From the NCBI GenBank assembly GCA_013076295.1, contig RQOL01000532.1:3534001-3598000 (forward strand): a stretch of DNA of 64,000 nucleotides. The letters are read 5' to 3'. This DNA is from Sanderia malayensis. Its lineage: Eukaryota > Cnidaria > Scyphozoa > Semaeostomeae > Pelagiidae. Both the position numbers and the translations under genes were made by a program. Positions 26,201 through 39,500 of the stretch are shown in pieces. The stretch's first letter is position 1, and every line of letters begins with the position of its first letter. A model generated the notes under the pieces. That model ran no database searches. It saw only the letters and a program-made list of their open reading frames with translations, and was not told where the DNA came from.

Positions 26201-29200
26201 AACACTGTATCATAGATAGTATTGCATGGATAAGGCTAGAATGGATAAAACAACTGGATGAATAAGACTGTCGGGTAGATACTAGATAATGTTGCAATCA
26301 ATGCAGAAAGCTTACCTTTGAGGCATCGAAGTCGGAGCTGACAAGAGCCTTGAAGGGACTTCCGGGCACGTGTTCGTCAGCAAACAAGACATTGATGTAA
26401 TAGTCGCCATCCTCAACGGGCAAATATTCCACACTGCACGTTCCATCACCATGATCGTCACACTTGATCTCGGCCTCCTTGGGTCCTTCAATTGTCAATC
26501 CAATTCCACCTTCTCCGGCCCGGCTTGCGTCGATATCAAAGTGAGCAGGCTTGTTGGTCTTTCCTCCTTTCAAACCGGATCCGGTCACTTTGACCTTGGT
26601 CGGGTCGCAGTAGGGTGTTATGGGTACCTATATGAGTATGCAACAGAACAACAGGCGTCATGCTTCGCTATAAGTATGCAACACAACAACACAACGTTTC
26701 ACAAAAATAGACGCATACGGCGTTAGCATTTAACGCACACGGCGTTAACATATATGGAGGATAGCTTTACCAGCCACTACAAGAATCATGAATGCACAAT
26801 GCTGCTTGAAAAAGGTCTCTATCTTAAGGCTGCTGTGGCAACTACGTAACTAGTTTACACGTAACTAGTTTACACGCAATTACCTGAATTGGACTCTTTG
26901 GTATGTCTGTGCCAGCAAACGTGATAGTGATGGTGTAGGTTCCTGGTTTGATTGGCATATAGGAGACGGAATAGGTGTCGTCCTTGTTGTCCTTCATTTT
27001 CACTTCGGCTGGATTGCCATCTTCGTCTGTGCATGTGACTTCGACTTTTCCTGCACCGCCTGCCTTGTGCGTAAAGACAGTGAATTCCGCTGGTCGGCCT
27101 AAAAATAACACATGAAATAATAAGATCAGAATCGCTCGATTGCTATTGGCAACTTGGTACAGAACAAGTATACACGATAATGACAACAATATGCAAACAT
27201 GCAAAGAATATATATTTGGGAATCATTTGAGGTTCGTCTACACTTAAAAAGATATCACACCACTTAGATAAATTACACGTCCTGTAGGTGTCACAACACT
27301 TTGGCCTCCTGCATAACTTCAGGTATGGGATTCAAGCACCCTTATTCTAAACTAACACCCTCTTCTCATTCCGTGACATCGATCTTGAAACTCTGTTCTC
27401 GTTCACATCTACAAAGCACTGACATTCAAAGATCGGCCAACAATTCGATTACAGTAAACACCCGCGTATAAGAACCTGTGAATTCTGCAACCAGCCTATT
27501 GTTCAAATACAATACCCTATCGTCTTTTCTATTGTTTTGAGCAAGAATTTCGGCCTGGAAGGTTCTTAATTCACTGGTTCTTATATACAGGTGTTTACTG
27601 CATGGCACAAACAGAAAAATAAACAATAAACAATAAAAAATAAACAAACAGACTCACCAGTCATGCAGCCTGGCTTCAGGCCAGGTCCTTCAGCATAGAC
27701 CTTTGCTGCGTTTCCTTTGGCTACGATTCTTGCCTTGAATGGACTGGTGGGGATGTCCACTTCTTCACACATCACGTGAATCGTGTACTCTCCGGGTTCT
27801 TCTGGGAAGTACTTCACAGTGACCTGGTGCGGTCCGGTCTCTTCTACCTCGACGGGCGCATTTCCTGGGCCCTCCACTGCAAACGTCAGACTGTCAAGCT
27901 TGGTATTCTTAGCATCGACGTAAAATTCTGCCGGCGTGCCTTCAACACCTGATTGAAATAAAAATTGCGGATAAAGGCATAATTTCAACCACATAAACCC
28001 CCGTCAAAGGGCTTTACAACCAAATGAAAATGACACTATCTCTCCCGGGGGTGGTACCAATAATCTTAACAATGCATACATGTTCTGAACACACACATCG
28101 CAGAATCGTTTAACTGCCTTATTTATAATTCTTCCATAATCGCCAAGCGAGACAATTCACAGCAATACACCCTGTTAATTATAGAAATTTAGCAGCATCT
28201 GGAAATAATGAACCGGATTTGAAATGATCTAACCGTCCGGCCCGTTCTCGTTAATAAAAATCTGTTAAAAGTCTGTTATAGCGCAATTCCATTGACCCGG
28301 AATGAAATAGTCTACACGGTCGCAGAATGAAATAGTCTACACGGTCGCAGAATGAAATAGTCTACACGGTCGCAGAATGAAATAGTCTACACGGTCGCAG
28401 AATGAAATAGTCTACAGGATCGCAGAATGGAATAGTCTACACGATACAAATATACCACGTACCTTTCTCCAGGCCGGGTCCCCAAGCTCTGATCTTGCTG
28501 AGATCAGCACTAGAAGAAACGGTAACTTTGACGGGACACTTGGGTACCGAAACCTTGTCGTAGGTGACCTTGATAATGTATGTACCGGGTCGTGTTGGCT
28601 TGTAGGTGCAAGTGTACGTTCCATCACCATTGTCTTCGACGTCGCACGAGACGTCTCCCTTACCGGGTCCTTCTATTCCAATGTCCAGGTTGCCCGGTCC
28701 GACTTCGGTGCAATCAACAGTGAACTTGGCTGGTTTGCCTGTTTTGAGACCGTGCTCCAGCCCTGGTAGGATGAAAAGCAGATATAATACCATTAATGCC
28801 TATTCAATAGCGTGTAATAACAGTGTAGAGTTCTTATAGTAGGCTGAACCAACACAACGCATTGAACACAACCATCTGCATTGCATCTGGATGCATCTCG
28901 ATCAAAAAATGGACAGAAGATAATCGTACAAAGTAACACACTATAACATGACGTCATACAATCCGTACAATTACAAAGTGACACACTATAACATGACGTC
29001 ATAATGCGGATAACCAATCACAATCTAGCAACATCACTGCAAAGGGGCCGAATGAATCAAGCTCGCCAAATCTTTTGAACCCCAACCGCATCCTCCCCCC
29101 TGTGGTAAACTGCTACTGTGCGCATAGACTCACCTGGTCCATATATCTTCACCCTTGCGGCCGCATTGTCCACATTGACTCTGAATGGACTCTTGGCGAT

Positions 29201-32200
29201 TTCCGAGTCACCGTACTTAATGCAGATGACGTATTTGCCAACGTACTGTGGAAAGTACTGACAGGAGTAGACTGAATTTCCAGAGTCTTCGATTTTAACC
29301 TCGGTCTTCTTGTTTCCTTTCGGATCGATGATATCGATGTGCACATTGCCGTGTCCGGCTCCAGTCGCAACGACTTCGAAATTCGCCCAGCGGTTTACGC
29401 TAACGCCGTACGGCTCGAGACCGGGGCCGCGGGCGTGCACCTTGGACGAGTCGAGGTCAGAGCTGACCTTCACACGGAATGGACTGTTCGGAATGTGGTG
29501 ACCTCCGATTCTGATATGAACATCGTATGTACCTGAAGGGCAAAGAGCATGCGTCACAACTACTGATAAAAGCTGTGTGATGAAAGTGTACACAAAGGGT
29601 TGACAAGCGATTCAATCCGAGACTTCATGCAAAGAATCTTATTGTGGACGAGTTGCTGAATCTGAATGTGCGGCGGAACCAAGTCGCGATATAAATAAGC
29701 AGACATTATAAAAGACACTCGAACTTGCTATTCAATATGAAACAAGCAAGTGAACCTGAATCTTGATATTAGCAAGTGAATCTTCGTCACTTCAAGCTTC
29801 AATCTCAGTCTGAATAACATACCTGGTTTTTCTGGCAAGTACGTGCAGGTGTAAGTGTTGTCATGGTTATCAGTGATGTCACAGTCCAACTGCTTCCTTC
29901 CGGGACCCAACACGTGCACATTGACCTTTCCTTTCGATGATCCGGTCGCTTCAACGAAAAACTCAGCCGGATTATTGGCAACAAGGCCTTCCGGTTCGAT
30001 ACCCGGGCCCCAGGCACGGCACTTGGATGCATCGGTCATCTTCTGCTTGATCGGTGCACCTGGCTTGCATTTGGCTTCTGGGAAGTAGGACACGTACGTC
30101 ATAACACTGAGTTCGTCGACATTCGGATTCGTGATCTCTTCGGGTGTGATAATCTGCGGAACGAGGAAAATAAATATTGGATCCGCAAGAACGTGGACGG
30201 GGAGCGGAGGTAAAAATTGTCTAAGACACAGAACAGAAACAAAACAAGGCCAAAACAAACACAGTAACATGACATGCGCACTAACCTGTGGAACACCGAG
30301 CCAGTCTTCGGCTCTCTTCATAGCCTCGGTTGCATTGTCGAGCTTGTTATTAGGATCCATGTCCTCCCATTCGGGAAAGAGGCCGGGAGCGGCGGCATCT
30401 ACCAAACTGGCCAATGCAATACCGTCATTCCAATCGGTGGTGAAATTTCTCACCTTGACCTGTGCGAAGAGACGAAAGCGGCTGCGTCAGAAGATGAATC
30501 TATGTCAGACAACACAATAGTTAACAGTCTACGCCCCAAGCAATCCTAAAGTCCACAGATTGAAATCGTCTTGATGCGGCTGTGGTGGAATCCCGACAAA
30601 AATACCATGAACGGGGCAAAATACCACAGCTCCTAAATCATACATAACGAAGCTAGTTAAATCAGAAAATCAGACGCTCATTTCCTTACACTAAGAAGTT
30701 CGTTACAAAGAGAAATTGGCCATGTAAAAATGTCAGCAGTTCAGTCGTTACTGCATATCTAGGGTTGCCATTAATACTACATGTCAGGCATGTAGCTGCA
30801 GGGGCACGGGGGGCTGTGTCCCTAAACAAAAATTCTGAGTAAAGTTTACCCCCCCCCTCTGGTTACAGTTACCATTTACAAGTAAAGAGAATAACGCCCT
30901 TTTCAATCAAAAAACACGTCATCCACTTATCTCTCTCTCCCCTCCTTTACTCGCATTTGTCCACCCCACTTTATATCCATAGCTACGTGTCTATGTAATC
31001 ACATGAATAGTGTGACGATGATATGAAAAATCAATGTGTTCCTCCTACCTCTGGAGGCAATTTGCTCTTGACCCATCCCATCAGAGCTTGTTTTGGTGTG
31101 ATGTTCTTATCAACTTCGCCATCATCAACATCCATCATCGGCATACTGATTTGGTATTTCAAAATCAACGTCCATATCAAACCGAGAATCAACTTCAGGT
31201 TTCCCTTCACGATATCCCCGGCATCTACGTGGAAAAGAACAACAAAAACATGAATATGTGCTTAGGCCAAAAAAAAACCAACACCTTGTTCATTTCCAGC
31301 CAGCCACCCCTTTAGTTGGCCAGTAAGTTAACGAATTGATAATGTCCTCTTCGGCCACACTATACTATATGTTACTACACTATTACTGTAACGAATAGAG
31401 CAAGCTGTTGTTACTTTAGACCAATTTTCAAATCAAATGGCTTTAAAAGCTGTTACGGTGACTGTAAGCTCCTACCTCCACCAGGCTTGGCAAGATCTTA
31501 GATACAGCACTGGAACATTGATTCTACCTGTCTGTTCAATCATCTATTTCTTAACTATATAATGGCATATGCTACGTAAATATAACACGTTTTGCATCAA
31601 GTAAATATCGGAGAAATGTGCGGCTATGAGTCTGTGCTGGAAAGTGTTGGCAAAGTAAATATTGCAATAATGGCGCTAAATACTGCAAGTTTACAAGTGA
31701 AAACGTAAGTATTTGACAGCAAAATCTTGGCTGGAATCTCCCGCACTTGGCTGGAATCTCCTGCACTACGTAATTTAAAGCGGCATTGCAAAATACAGTA
31801 GCTATATTTCATTCAACATCCCATTAGCCTATAATTTTATAACAAACCAATCAAAAACAGGGGATTCGCATGGCGCAATAAAGATTCCGTGACGCGATTG
31901 GTTAATTCTGAGCCAATCGCGAACGAGCAAAATCACCAATCCCATAAGTGTACCAAAAGCGGGTTCCACTGTGGCACAACCGCAGACATAATGTACATAT
32001 TTCAAGGTGTGGTATGGATACTGGCTAGACAGTTTGACCTTGGTGCTAACTGCGCAGGTCTAAAGTGTTGCCAAGAGATTTAGCATGGGAGCAAAGCCAA
32101 CGACAAATCCAATAAAAACATGGGCCTAAAACAACGGGGCTTTGCGGTAATACAGCGATAATCAACGATTAAAGATCTGGTTGTGATGCCAAGCGATTTG

Positions 32201-35200
32201 CCATGGAGATATTGAATGACCCGACGCCTCGCCCGAACGCCATTTTGACCGAATTGAATCAAACAATCGAAACCCATAAACGCATTAGGATGAGAATGGA
32301 ATGGAGGCCGCGATTTGTCACGTCGGGAGTGACACTCCTTTGTGTTCGACGGCTAATTGGATACAATCCGGATTAGGGACAATGCGCGCGCATAAACACA
32401 AACAGCATGACCGTATATGGAAGAAGAGTGAAATCGACATGACATTGCTAAGCCGATCATAGCACAGTGGACATGATTAAACGGTGAATGCCTCGAGGAA
32501 ACATAACAATACGAGTCAAACAGTGATAGCAGTAGTTAACAAAACATATCACTGACACTGTGATTAGCAGTGAGTCTGATAATTGTTGAAAATATATTGG
32601 GAAACTTGCAGCGTGCATTCCTTCAGATGGGTGTGTCAAAGCCATATCATATGCTTCAAATTCAGCCAGCATCGACCTTGGCATGTGATAAAATCATTCT
32701 ACATTCACGTTTCGGTGGCATGGGGTGGGGGTAATAATTAGGTTTGCCTGTCACCCCTCGCAACAGATTAAAAATCCCGGCTTCTATTGAAAGAGATAAG
32801 AATAATATTGTTTGCCAGGGCTCAATATTCTTAAATTCGATTTTGAGCCTAAAATTGTTAGAAATAAGTTGTTCTTAATGGACTCTTGTTTCGTTTAGCG
32901 AGAGAGCTCAAGCTCAAATGAAAAATATCTTAGTCCCAATAGTGCTCGTGCCCAGCTTTGCTCTTAGAATTTCAGCCTCGATATTACCTTAAACTACATT
33001 TATACGAGGCTGGGTGTTTTGATTGGAGGTCTATAATGCGTAATAAGTGGTAAGAGAAAATTTAAAAACGCCTTAAACCACTTAATTCAGTGCATTGAAC
33101 CATAGTCTATCTGCACTGAACCAAAGGCTTCCTTTGATAGACTATGACTGAAGTAATGCAAATATACATCTGTAAATTGGCGATTAATTCGGATGAAAAC
33201 ATTTCTTCTGAAATTGTGCGAAGCAGATTAGGCAGAAGAGTTCTTGAATACAAAGAATGCGGGTCAGCAATTGTTAACCAATCAAAAACAGCCAAGTGGT
33301 TGGGGATTGTGGAAAGATTTAAGTGGCAAGGAAATGACTATATCGTCAAAATTTCACGAATTTCAAGATAATCTAGTAATTTTATCTCTGGCATTCCGAT
33401 GGCGAAATCCACGCGTCTCATAATATCGACTGCTTTGTTTTAACTTAATCGTACAAAAATACAAAATAAAGTATAATAATTGATGGCATTATTCCTGAAT
33501 AATCATGTATAATTCTCAAAGGAAACTTATTCAAATTTATAAACTATTAAACCGTTAATGAAAACATCGAATCTAAAAACAATGCCCCAAAGTCTCGGGA
33601 CAAAACCTTTGTTACAAAATGCAATCGCTAAAACTCAAGAAATTGTTCTCAGAAAAGCTGCTTTTTTAGCTTTATAATAAAATGTTTACCAAATTAATCG
33701 TGTTTGCAGTTTGCATTCATTTCAATTCATTCCAAAGCTCAAAACAATACATATTTATCATAGGGACCAAGGAATTTTGTCTTTCTAAAATGTGAACAAT
33801 TTTGCCACACCTACAAAGTGAGTATAAAACAACTCTTGCACGGTCATTTGATTTGCCTCATAAACTTCTCTCGTAACCACCAGAAACCTGTTATACTAGT
33901 AACTAATTTACAACTCTCCTTTTATGTACAAGCCACAAATAAATACATTCCTCAGCATCAGTTAATAAACCCATTAAACAGCAGACATGGTTGATTGTGT
34001 AGGGGGGGGGGCAAATTGCAATCCCTTTCCCCTCAATATAATCTGTCAAATAATTTTTCTACAAAAATTCTATGCCTGTACTGTAAAACATAAAACAATG
34101 TTTTGAAAAGTGCTCTTGAAAAGGCTAGCGGACTCCAACGAAACATAAAGAAAGTTGGGATTACAATTATGTAGTTTTCAGAAGAATATTCTTCGGAGAA
34201 TATTCTTTGCAGTGCTCGGAATAAGTGTCCACAATTGTCTGGGTTTATTTAACCGCATTATGAAGGGGTTGCCTTGACATTAATGACACATGTGAGCTGC
34301 AACTGGTATCAAAACAACTATAATGCCCAGGCCTAGCAATATACTCAAATCCACATGTATCATCTCGTAAACAAATGCACAAAACTAAACAAGTTAACCA
34401 GAGAAAACAATAAACTGTACACAAAGATTCTCAAACCACGCGCCTTTTTATAATAAACAAAAACATGGCCAAAAATTAAAAAAACTTTAGTACTTGGCTC
34501 AAGAAAAATTAAGAAACTTTAAAATTTCCATATACTGAAAAAAGAGTTTAATGAATTTAGGTCAGGCACTGCATGCTCTCAGTAAAGGTAAACATGAAGA
34601 ATTTGTTTAATTTTTGGTTGTAATTTTCGATTTTGATCCGCAAGGGCTTTTCCCACGGCGATCTGGATTTATATCCATCCTAAAATACTCAACTTCAAAA
34701 CAATAAGGTAATTCTAGATCCCAAAGATAAGAAACTTTTAGCACCAAGTGTTGATTCAAGTTTCTCATAAAAATCGTGTATGTACACAAATAACAGGCCT
34801 GTCTGGTTATGCTATAAGTAAATGCCAGTGTTTACATATCGAAATTATCAATGTAAACATGACATTGGTGATCAGATGTGAATCGTTCGTAGTTTATCAA
34901 ATACGCCACCAACCAACCCATCCGTTTTATAAATTTATTTGACCACAATTATCGTTTGTGTTGGATATTTTTTGCATAGACTTCATCCATCATCGTCGCA
35001 CGCAGGAAGTGGTAATGATCTCTCTCGTGACGATTAAATGATGATGATGCATTTGTCAACATGGTGTAAACATTCAAAACATTCATATTCAATGCCAACG
35101 TAGAAAAAATAAATAAATTCATGATCTTTCTACCAGCCAAATATGTCCGTCTGAGCGAAATCAATAAATATATATCGATATTTGAACACTGACCAGACCA

Positions 35201-36503
35201 GCTTTGGTGAGAAAATTCCAGAATAGTGCCCCACCCACATTTTCGTGTCTGAAAATATTCAACTCCTTCGCGAAAGCATTTCAGTTTGAGTAATCGAAGT
35301 TCATAGATATTAACTTCAAACGAATTTTTCGCATGGTTTAACTTTATTCACTGAGAGCTGTGGCCAAGTAAAAAGGTGCAAATTGCATCACAAAAGGCCC
35401 GTTTTAACGATAGTAAACACTGCAGCTAGTCTGTTAACATTAGGCCTGCTAAGGCAAGCACGGAAGAACACTTTCAGACAGACAGATAGTAGCGGTTCAC
35501 AGCCAAAGCACAACCAATCAACAACAATTATCAGATATTCCAAACTTACCAATGCTGACAAGCTTGATGTCTTCTTCATGTTCAATAAAGTGGAGAGCAA
35601 TAGCCACATTTTCTCGTTTCTGTGGAGCGAATGTCGGTTTCTTGGAGTATCTTGTAATTCGCTTATGCGACAGGACTTGCAGTAGGTTGATAAGCTTCAG
35701 GCCGTCGCACAAGTCAGTCTGCAGGCTGTAAATGAACTGGTTTACACATTTTAAATGTTCATTGCACCATCTGGTAAACGTGTTCTGCTGAATCTTCTTC
35801 CATTCAGCATCGGGTGCTGTTGGATCGTCCGGCATCCTAAGGTCGGGCTGAAAACGGATTGATAAAGTTCAGGTTAAAACTCGCCGTTCTCTCTCCTCAC
35901 TGTGTTACTGTATAGCATGTACAAATAGTATATACAATACAATTGCATGTGCACTCGTCTTACCACCTCGTCTCCTCAAAATATGCCAATATATAATGTG
36001 CAGCAAAAACGTACGGTCAGACAAGCAGGCGGAAACACTACCTAAGAAAATCGCCCTTAATGACTAACTGACCACAGGGGATACTCTCGTTGCGGTGTAA
36101 AACTTACGTCTCTATGCAATTACTGTGTTCAGTCACCTATTAAAAATGATATTAATCGCTACCGTGAAATGGTCGTGTACTGTATACACTGGCTGTGCTC
36201 TGTGAACAGAAACTGATTTCACAGCTCTCTCCTGACAAAACTAAAATTCAAAACTCAAAATGGCACAGCGCACAGCATACAATGTAATGTTTTCAAAACA
36301 CAAAGCAATGTATTGGTTTCTCATGAGCAATGTGCTGGTTTCCGAAGAATAGGGTTTCTAACGCACATTGCTCTATCTTGTCATAACAAATTCACGCAAA
36401 AGCGAGTACACAACAGCCCCGTGTGATGTTGAGAAAACACCGAACTTCTGCGGTTAATTAATGGGTCAGAAATCACTAGAGAGTCCTGTCCACTTACCTC
36501 CAT
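12310..36503 (-). CDS. FLN: Filamin, giant form with about 35 Ig-like repeats
   Basis: Twenty-five exons with consistent phases: 36503-36498, 35847-35550, 31224-31049, 30459-30286, 30153-29823, 29532-29134, 28762-28463, 27948-27658, 27098-26884, 26627-26316, 25851-25656, 25066-24854, 24631-24368, 23940-23750, 23658-23457, 23177-22890, 22177-22001, 21470-21177, 20865-20650, 20187-20020, 19709-18016, 17779-16379, 16029-15712, 15232-14267 and 13902-12310. They total 3,560 residues plus TAG, against about 2,650 in human FLNA. The start (GCCATGG context) has an in-frame stop 11 codons upstream. The N-terminus is a tandem CH-domain actin-binding region. The rest is Ig-like filamin repeats ending in a dimerisation-type repeat. 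Filamins crosslink actin and bind membrane receptors. Assignment is secure. Exon 1 encodes only ME, and intron 2 is 4.3 kb. Confidence 0.95.
14031..14198. mobile_element. Mariner-type MITE in filamin intron 24
   Basis: A 168-bp element with about 22-bp terminal inverted repeats, starting TACCGTAAATCCTCGAAT and ending with the complement. The interior is made of repeated 'gggggcttattcgag' and 'ttatttgcaaaaatga' pieces. Both ends carry TA, as expected from TA target duplication by Tc1/mariner-type transposases. It has no coding capacity. Similar 'cgaataa/gcccc' fragments at about 9300-9370, 19800-19915 and 57690-57770 may be decayed relatives. Confidence 0.75.
17212..17715 (-). repeat. Internal duplication in filamin exon 22 (copy of 18320-18815)
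   Basis: Two Ig repeats here are almost identical in protein, with only a few substitutions, and very similar in DNA to two repeats in exon 21. Both copies include the strings [20 protein letters not shown] and [11 protein letters not shown]. This indicates recent tandem duplication or gene conversion between the exons. Confidence 0.9.
18320..18815 (-). repeat. Internal duplication in filamin exon 21 (copy of 17212-17715)
   Basis: Partner of the near-identical pair in exon 22. The following repeat, with the acidic [10 protein letters not shown] spacer, is also duplicated (about 18020-18310 here, 16388-16670 in exon 22). The duplicated module therefore has three repeats plus the spacer, but exon 22 has two extra repeats inserted inside it. 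Confidence 0.85.
23188..23235. repeat. (AAT)n microsatellite in a filamin intron
   Basis: An uninterrupted run of about 15 AAT units in the intron just upstream, in gene orientation, of exon 16. Confidence 0.95.
28301..28446. repeat. 25-bp tandem repeat in filamin intron 7
   Basis: Units of exactly 25 bp (opening 'aatgaaatagtctacac') start at 28301, 28326, 28351, 28376, 28401 and 28426. The last is partial and mutated. The array ends about 17 bp from the splice donor of exon 7 (28463), so it sits inside the 5' part of the intron. Confidence 0.95.
30045..36503 (-). other. FLN: Filamin actin-binding domain (CH1-CH2)
   Basis: Exon 2 carries the CH1 signature [17 protein letters not shown] and [15 protein letters not shown]. 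Exon 3 carries [15 protein letters not shown] and the CH1-CH2 linker to [14 protein letters not shown]. Exon 4 carries CH2 ([13 protein letters not shown] and AEDWLGVPQ). Exon 5 completes CH2 with [19 protein letters not shown]. These are the hallmark strings of the filamin/alpha-actinin class of actin-binding domain. The domain is followed directly by Ig repeat 1 ([12 protein letters not shown]) with only a short linker. Confidence 0.95.
31225..35549. other. Long filamin intron 2
   Basis: A 4.3 kb intron separating the two CH1 exons. I see no exon or complete element in it. A short G-run lies near 34000 and the sequence is otherwise AT-rich. Its position near the 5' end makes it a likely site for enhancers, but nothing specific is visible. 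Confidence 0.5.
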
Positions 36504-39500
36504 GGCTACGGTGAAGCCCTTGACAGTCGTTAATCAACCCCAGGCGAAAATTTTGGTGAATTCTCGAGAACAGCTTATAACAAAAAACAACGGACTCTCC
36601 CCTCTTTCTCAATCAACAGAAAATGCCTGTCTGTGTCAACTCGGCTTCTGCACAACAGCAGACTGCTCCCCAAGACGGCTCGATGATTAAACTCTCCAAA
36701 ATTTCATGCTTCACAAAACTGGGGGTTCCCGGTGCTCGATCTGGCGAGAACAATCGTGCTTCCCTGGGTGTGTATCCTTGTTTTCATGAATCAGTTTTGT
36801 TCGTTCATTGACCAACGTTACGGGGAATCCGATTAAGCAACTCACACACCTCCGACAGCACGACCGTAAAAGGCAATAGGGCGGGGAAGTCAATGAATGC
36901 ATGATCGGTTCTCCGACTGGCAGCATTGTCAGACACATTTAGGCCGGTATACGCGTTGAAAACCAACGAATCGCTCCGTGGTTGTGTCCTACAGACTCTC
37001 ACCAACACATTTGTGCACTGTACGTCGAGACATTTACCGCGAAATTTGCCCAGAACACAATTTCGCAATGCAGATGGTGACTGGACTGTTCACTCAGAAC
37101 ACTCGACAGACCACAGGCCCGGGGAATCGCCCTTAATAAGCTTTTGTACACACATAACAAAAGATTATACACAAGATCATGTCCCATATACACATCTTTG
37201 TTAGGGAGTTTTCAATCTGCACACCGACCCAAGACAATACTGATACAGCATTTACTGAGTTTTATTGAAAGCAAACAAGCCAAAAATGTCTGAACTAGGC
37301 ATTAATGCTCATTACAAAGCATGCCTATTGATGGGAGCAACACAGTCGTATTCACCAAGTGAAATAAAATAAAAGATGGGGGGTAAGATTATATCGTTAA
37401 AATTCTAATTTACCCACGTGGGTGGTGGTTTGATTTTTGGTTTGCTATTGTGTTATTGTAAAATTGAAATTGTTTGGTCGAGATTTGTCTCTGGTTGACA
37501 GCGGTGATGAAGTCAGTGCACATGCGCACATCAATTTTAACATCTGAATGTTAAATTAGCCATGCGTGGCGGACACATCTTCGGGAGGGAGTGAATTGGA
37601 TCTGCTCAGAACAGAATGAAATTCATACGAAAAACAAAGAGAGAAGAAGAGAAGTTAAAAATAATGTCAGGTGAAACCTAACTCCAAATACAGTGGAAAA
37701 CCTCTAAGCAGTGAACAAATAATTTTGTCTCAAAATTCTTCAATATTGGTCAACATTGCAAAAGCAACTATGCAACAGGCACACCTATCACCAACGGACA
37801 AAATCGTATCTACCCAAAAAACGCCATAATGTTTTTTTCTCCTTCAGCTATAAATTAATAAATACATTCATCATTGCTCATGTCCGTTGGTTATTTTCTT
37901 TATTGACGTAACAAGTCAACTATAAGTTACCACGGATTCATGGAAATAACAACAAAGGGATAATTACAGGTTAAATTCTATCGTATCAAATAAATGAATG
38001 CGAGCAGAATGTTAATTCAATGGGGGCCACATCCTCAGAAAGAAAACCAAAACGAAAAATGTTTGAAAGAAGGGCAGAGGTATTGTTGACAAATTGTCAC
38101 ATTAAAAAACACCCTTGTGATTCATATGGTAGATTTTTCATATCCTGAGATTGGACCAGACAATAACAGCATGATGTCACAATGAGAACGGTGAAAGGAA
38201 CAGGAAAACACCCATATTGGATTGGATCGAATTAAGATTTCCAGCATCTACATATCACCACGACCTGGTTGGTGCGAGAAAGCGACTCGAATTCGAAAAA
38301 TTATATTCGTTCAGCTCGCGCCAAGGGAAACTCGATGATTTTGTTAATTTCATTAAACTTTACCACAATTTTTGTACAGACAAAGGCGTAAGCACGCACT
38401 GTGATAACACTTTTGGAAACAGATTTTATGAACATCTTGTGAAAACAAAACAAAGGAAGCTGGGGATTTTCGGGGCAGGGCGTCAGATCGAGAAGGGAAG
38501 ACCTTGAGAAGGATTGATAACTCTCTCCTGTGCAATTGACAACTGACCAACATAATAAGCAACGAAAAATGGGATTACTCGAATAATTCCGGTAATTTTC
38601 ATAAATTATACTTGGCACAAAGTGTCATATTAACCGCATTGAATCCAAAAGAGATGGATCGAAATCGCCACTCCCTCATCTTGGCCATCCACGGAAATTT
38701 CAAGCATTCCTTTCCAAACTGTTCACTAATGATTTTACAAGGAGAACATACGCACCGGGCGAACAATAAATATTTAACCGTGAAATTGTGTGTCATACCC
38801 TGTGCTGCTCCTGGTCCGCTGGAGAAACAGGCTCCATGGCTCAGAGAAATGGCCGTCTGTGGTACAGCAACCAACAAATGTGGCGGGCCTTTTCTTTGCT
38901 TGTTGTCGATGAAAACAGAGACAGCAAAAAGCAGCTTTAGCAGTGTGCGTTGTTATCTCTAGAGGAAACGCCTTCACCGAGCTGAAGCCTTCTGTGTTGA
39001 AATGTCTGCCCAATATGTGTTTATAAATAGTCGCTCAATTAACCATGAAATGCCCTAACAACAATTCATTCTCCCCTTTTGACTTCGTCACAAATCGAAT
39101 TTCTGTTAATTCAAGCGCTGCTATGACACCTCCATTAGCAACTCTGCCATGTGAAATGCGGAGAACTGCCAGCAATGCAGCTTTTGTTCAAGCACTCAGA
39201 GGGTTTTTGTAGCCTTCATTAACTTAACTAACTTTCATTCACGTACAGCGCCCAAAAGTTGCCGTAAAGCTCCGCTTGACCGGAAGTCGAAATAGCTGTC
39301 TTTTGTCAAAGCTCAGAAGGGATGAAAAGTCATGCACACCGCAGTTTGCCAAAAACAATCAAACCAGCATTAAATTATTTGTTTTTTATTATCAGTTAGA
39401 TTTTCGTGCAGATTATCAAACGCATTGTCTTATAAGGGAAGGAATTTATATACACCCTATTATGCAACGAGAAAAATTCCAGTAAAAATATTAACATGAG

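Larger units (their letters stand above)
20020..30044 (-). other. FLN: Filamin Ig repeats 1-14, canonical type
   Basis: Fourteen repeats of roughly 90-95 residues. Most open with a [V/C]xxxGPGLE-type strand and close with a [G/N/K]SPF strand. Many exon joints fall in phase 1, at the Gly before the first strand (GPG|LE) or at the conserved PG turn (EKPG|TY). Repeat 13 is preceded by an acidic linker (around 21180-21290) and lacks the usual opening, so it may mark a hinge. Introns here contain simple and tandem repeats: (AAT)n at 23188-23235, an AT-rich palindromic tract at 23355-23445, 'ggataaga' variants at 26040-26290 and 25-bp units at 28301-28446. Confidence 0.85.

Noticed and set aside
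28301..28446. Regular 25-bp repeats considered as a CRISPR-like array
   Set aside because: The units are directly adjacent with no spacers, and the setting is an animal intron.
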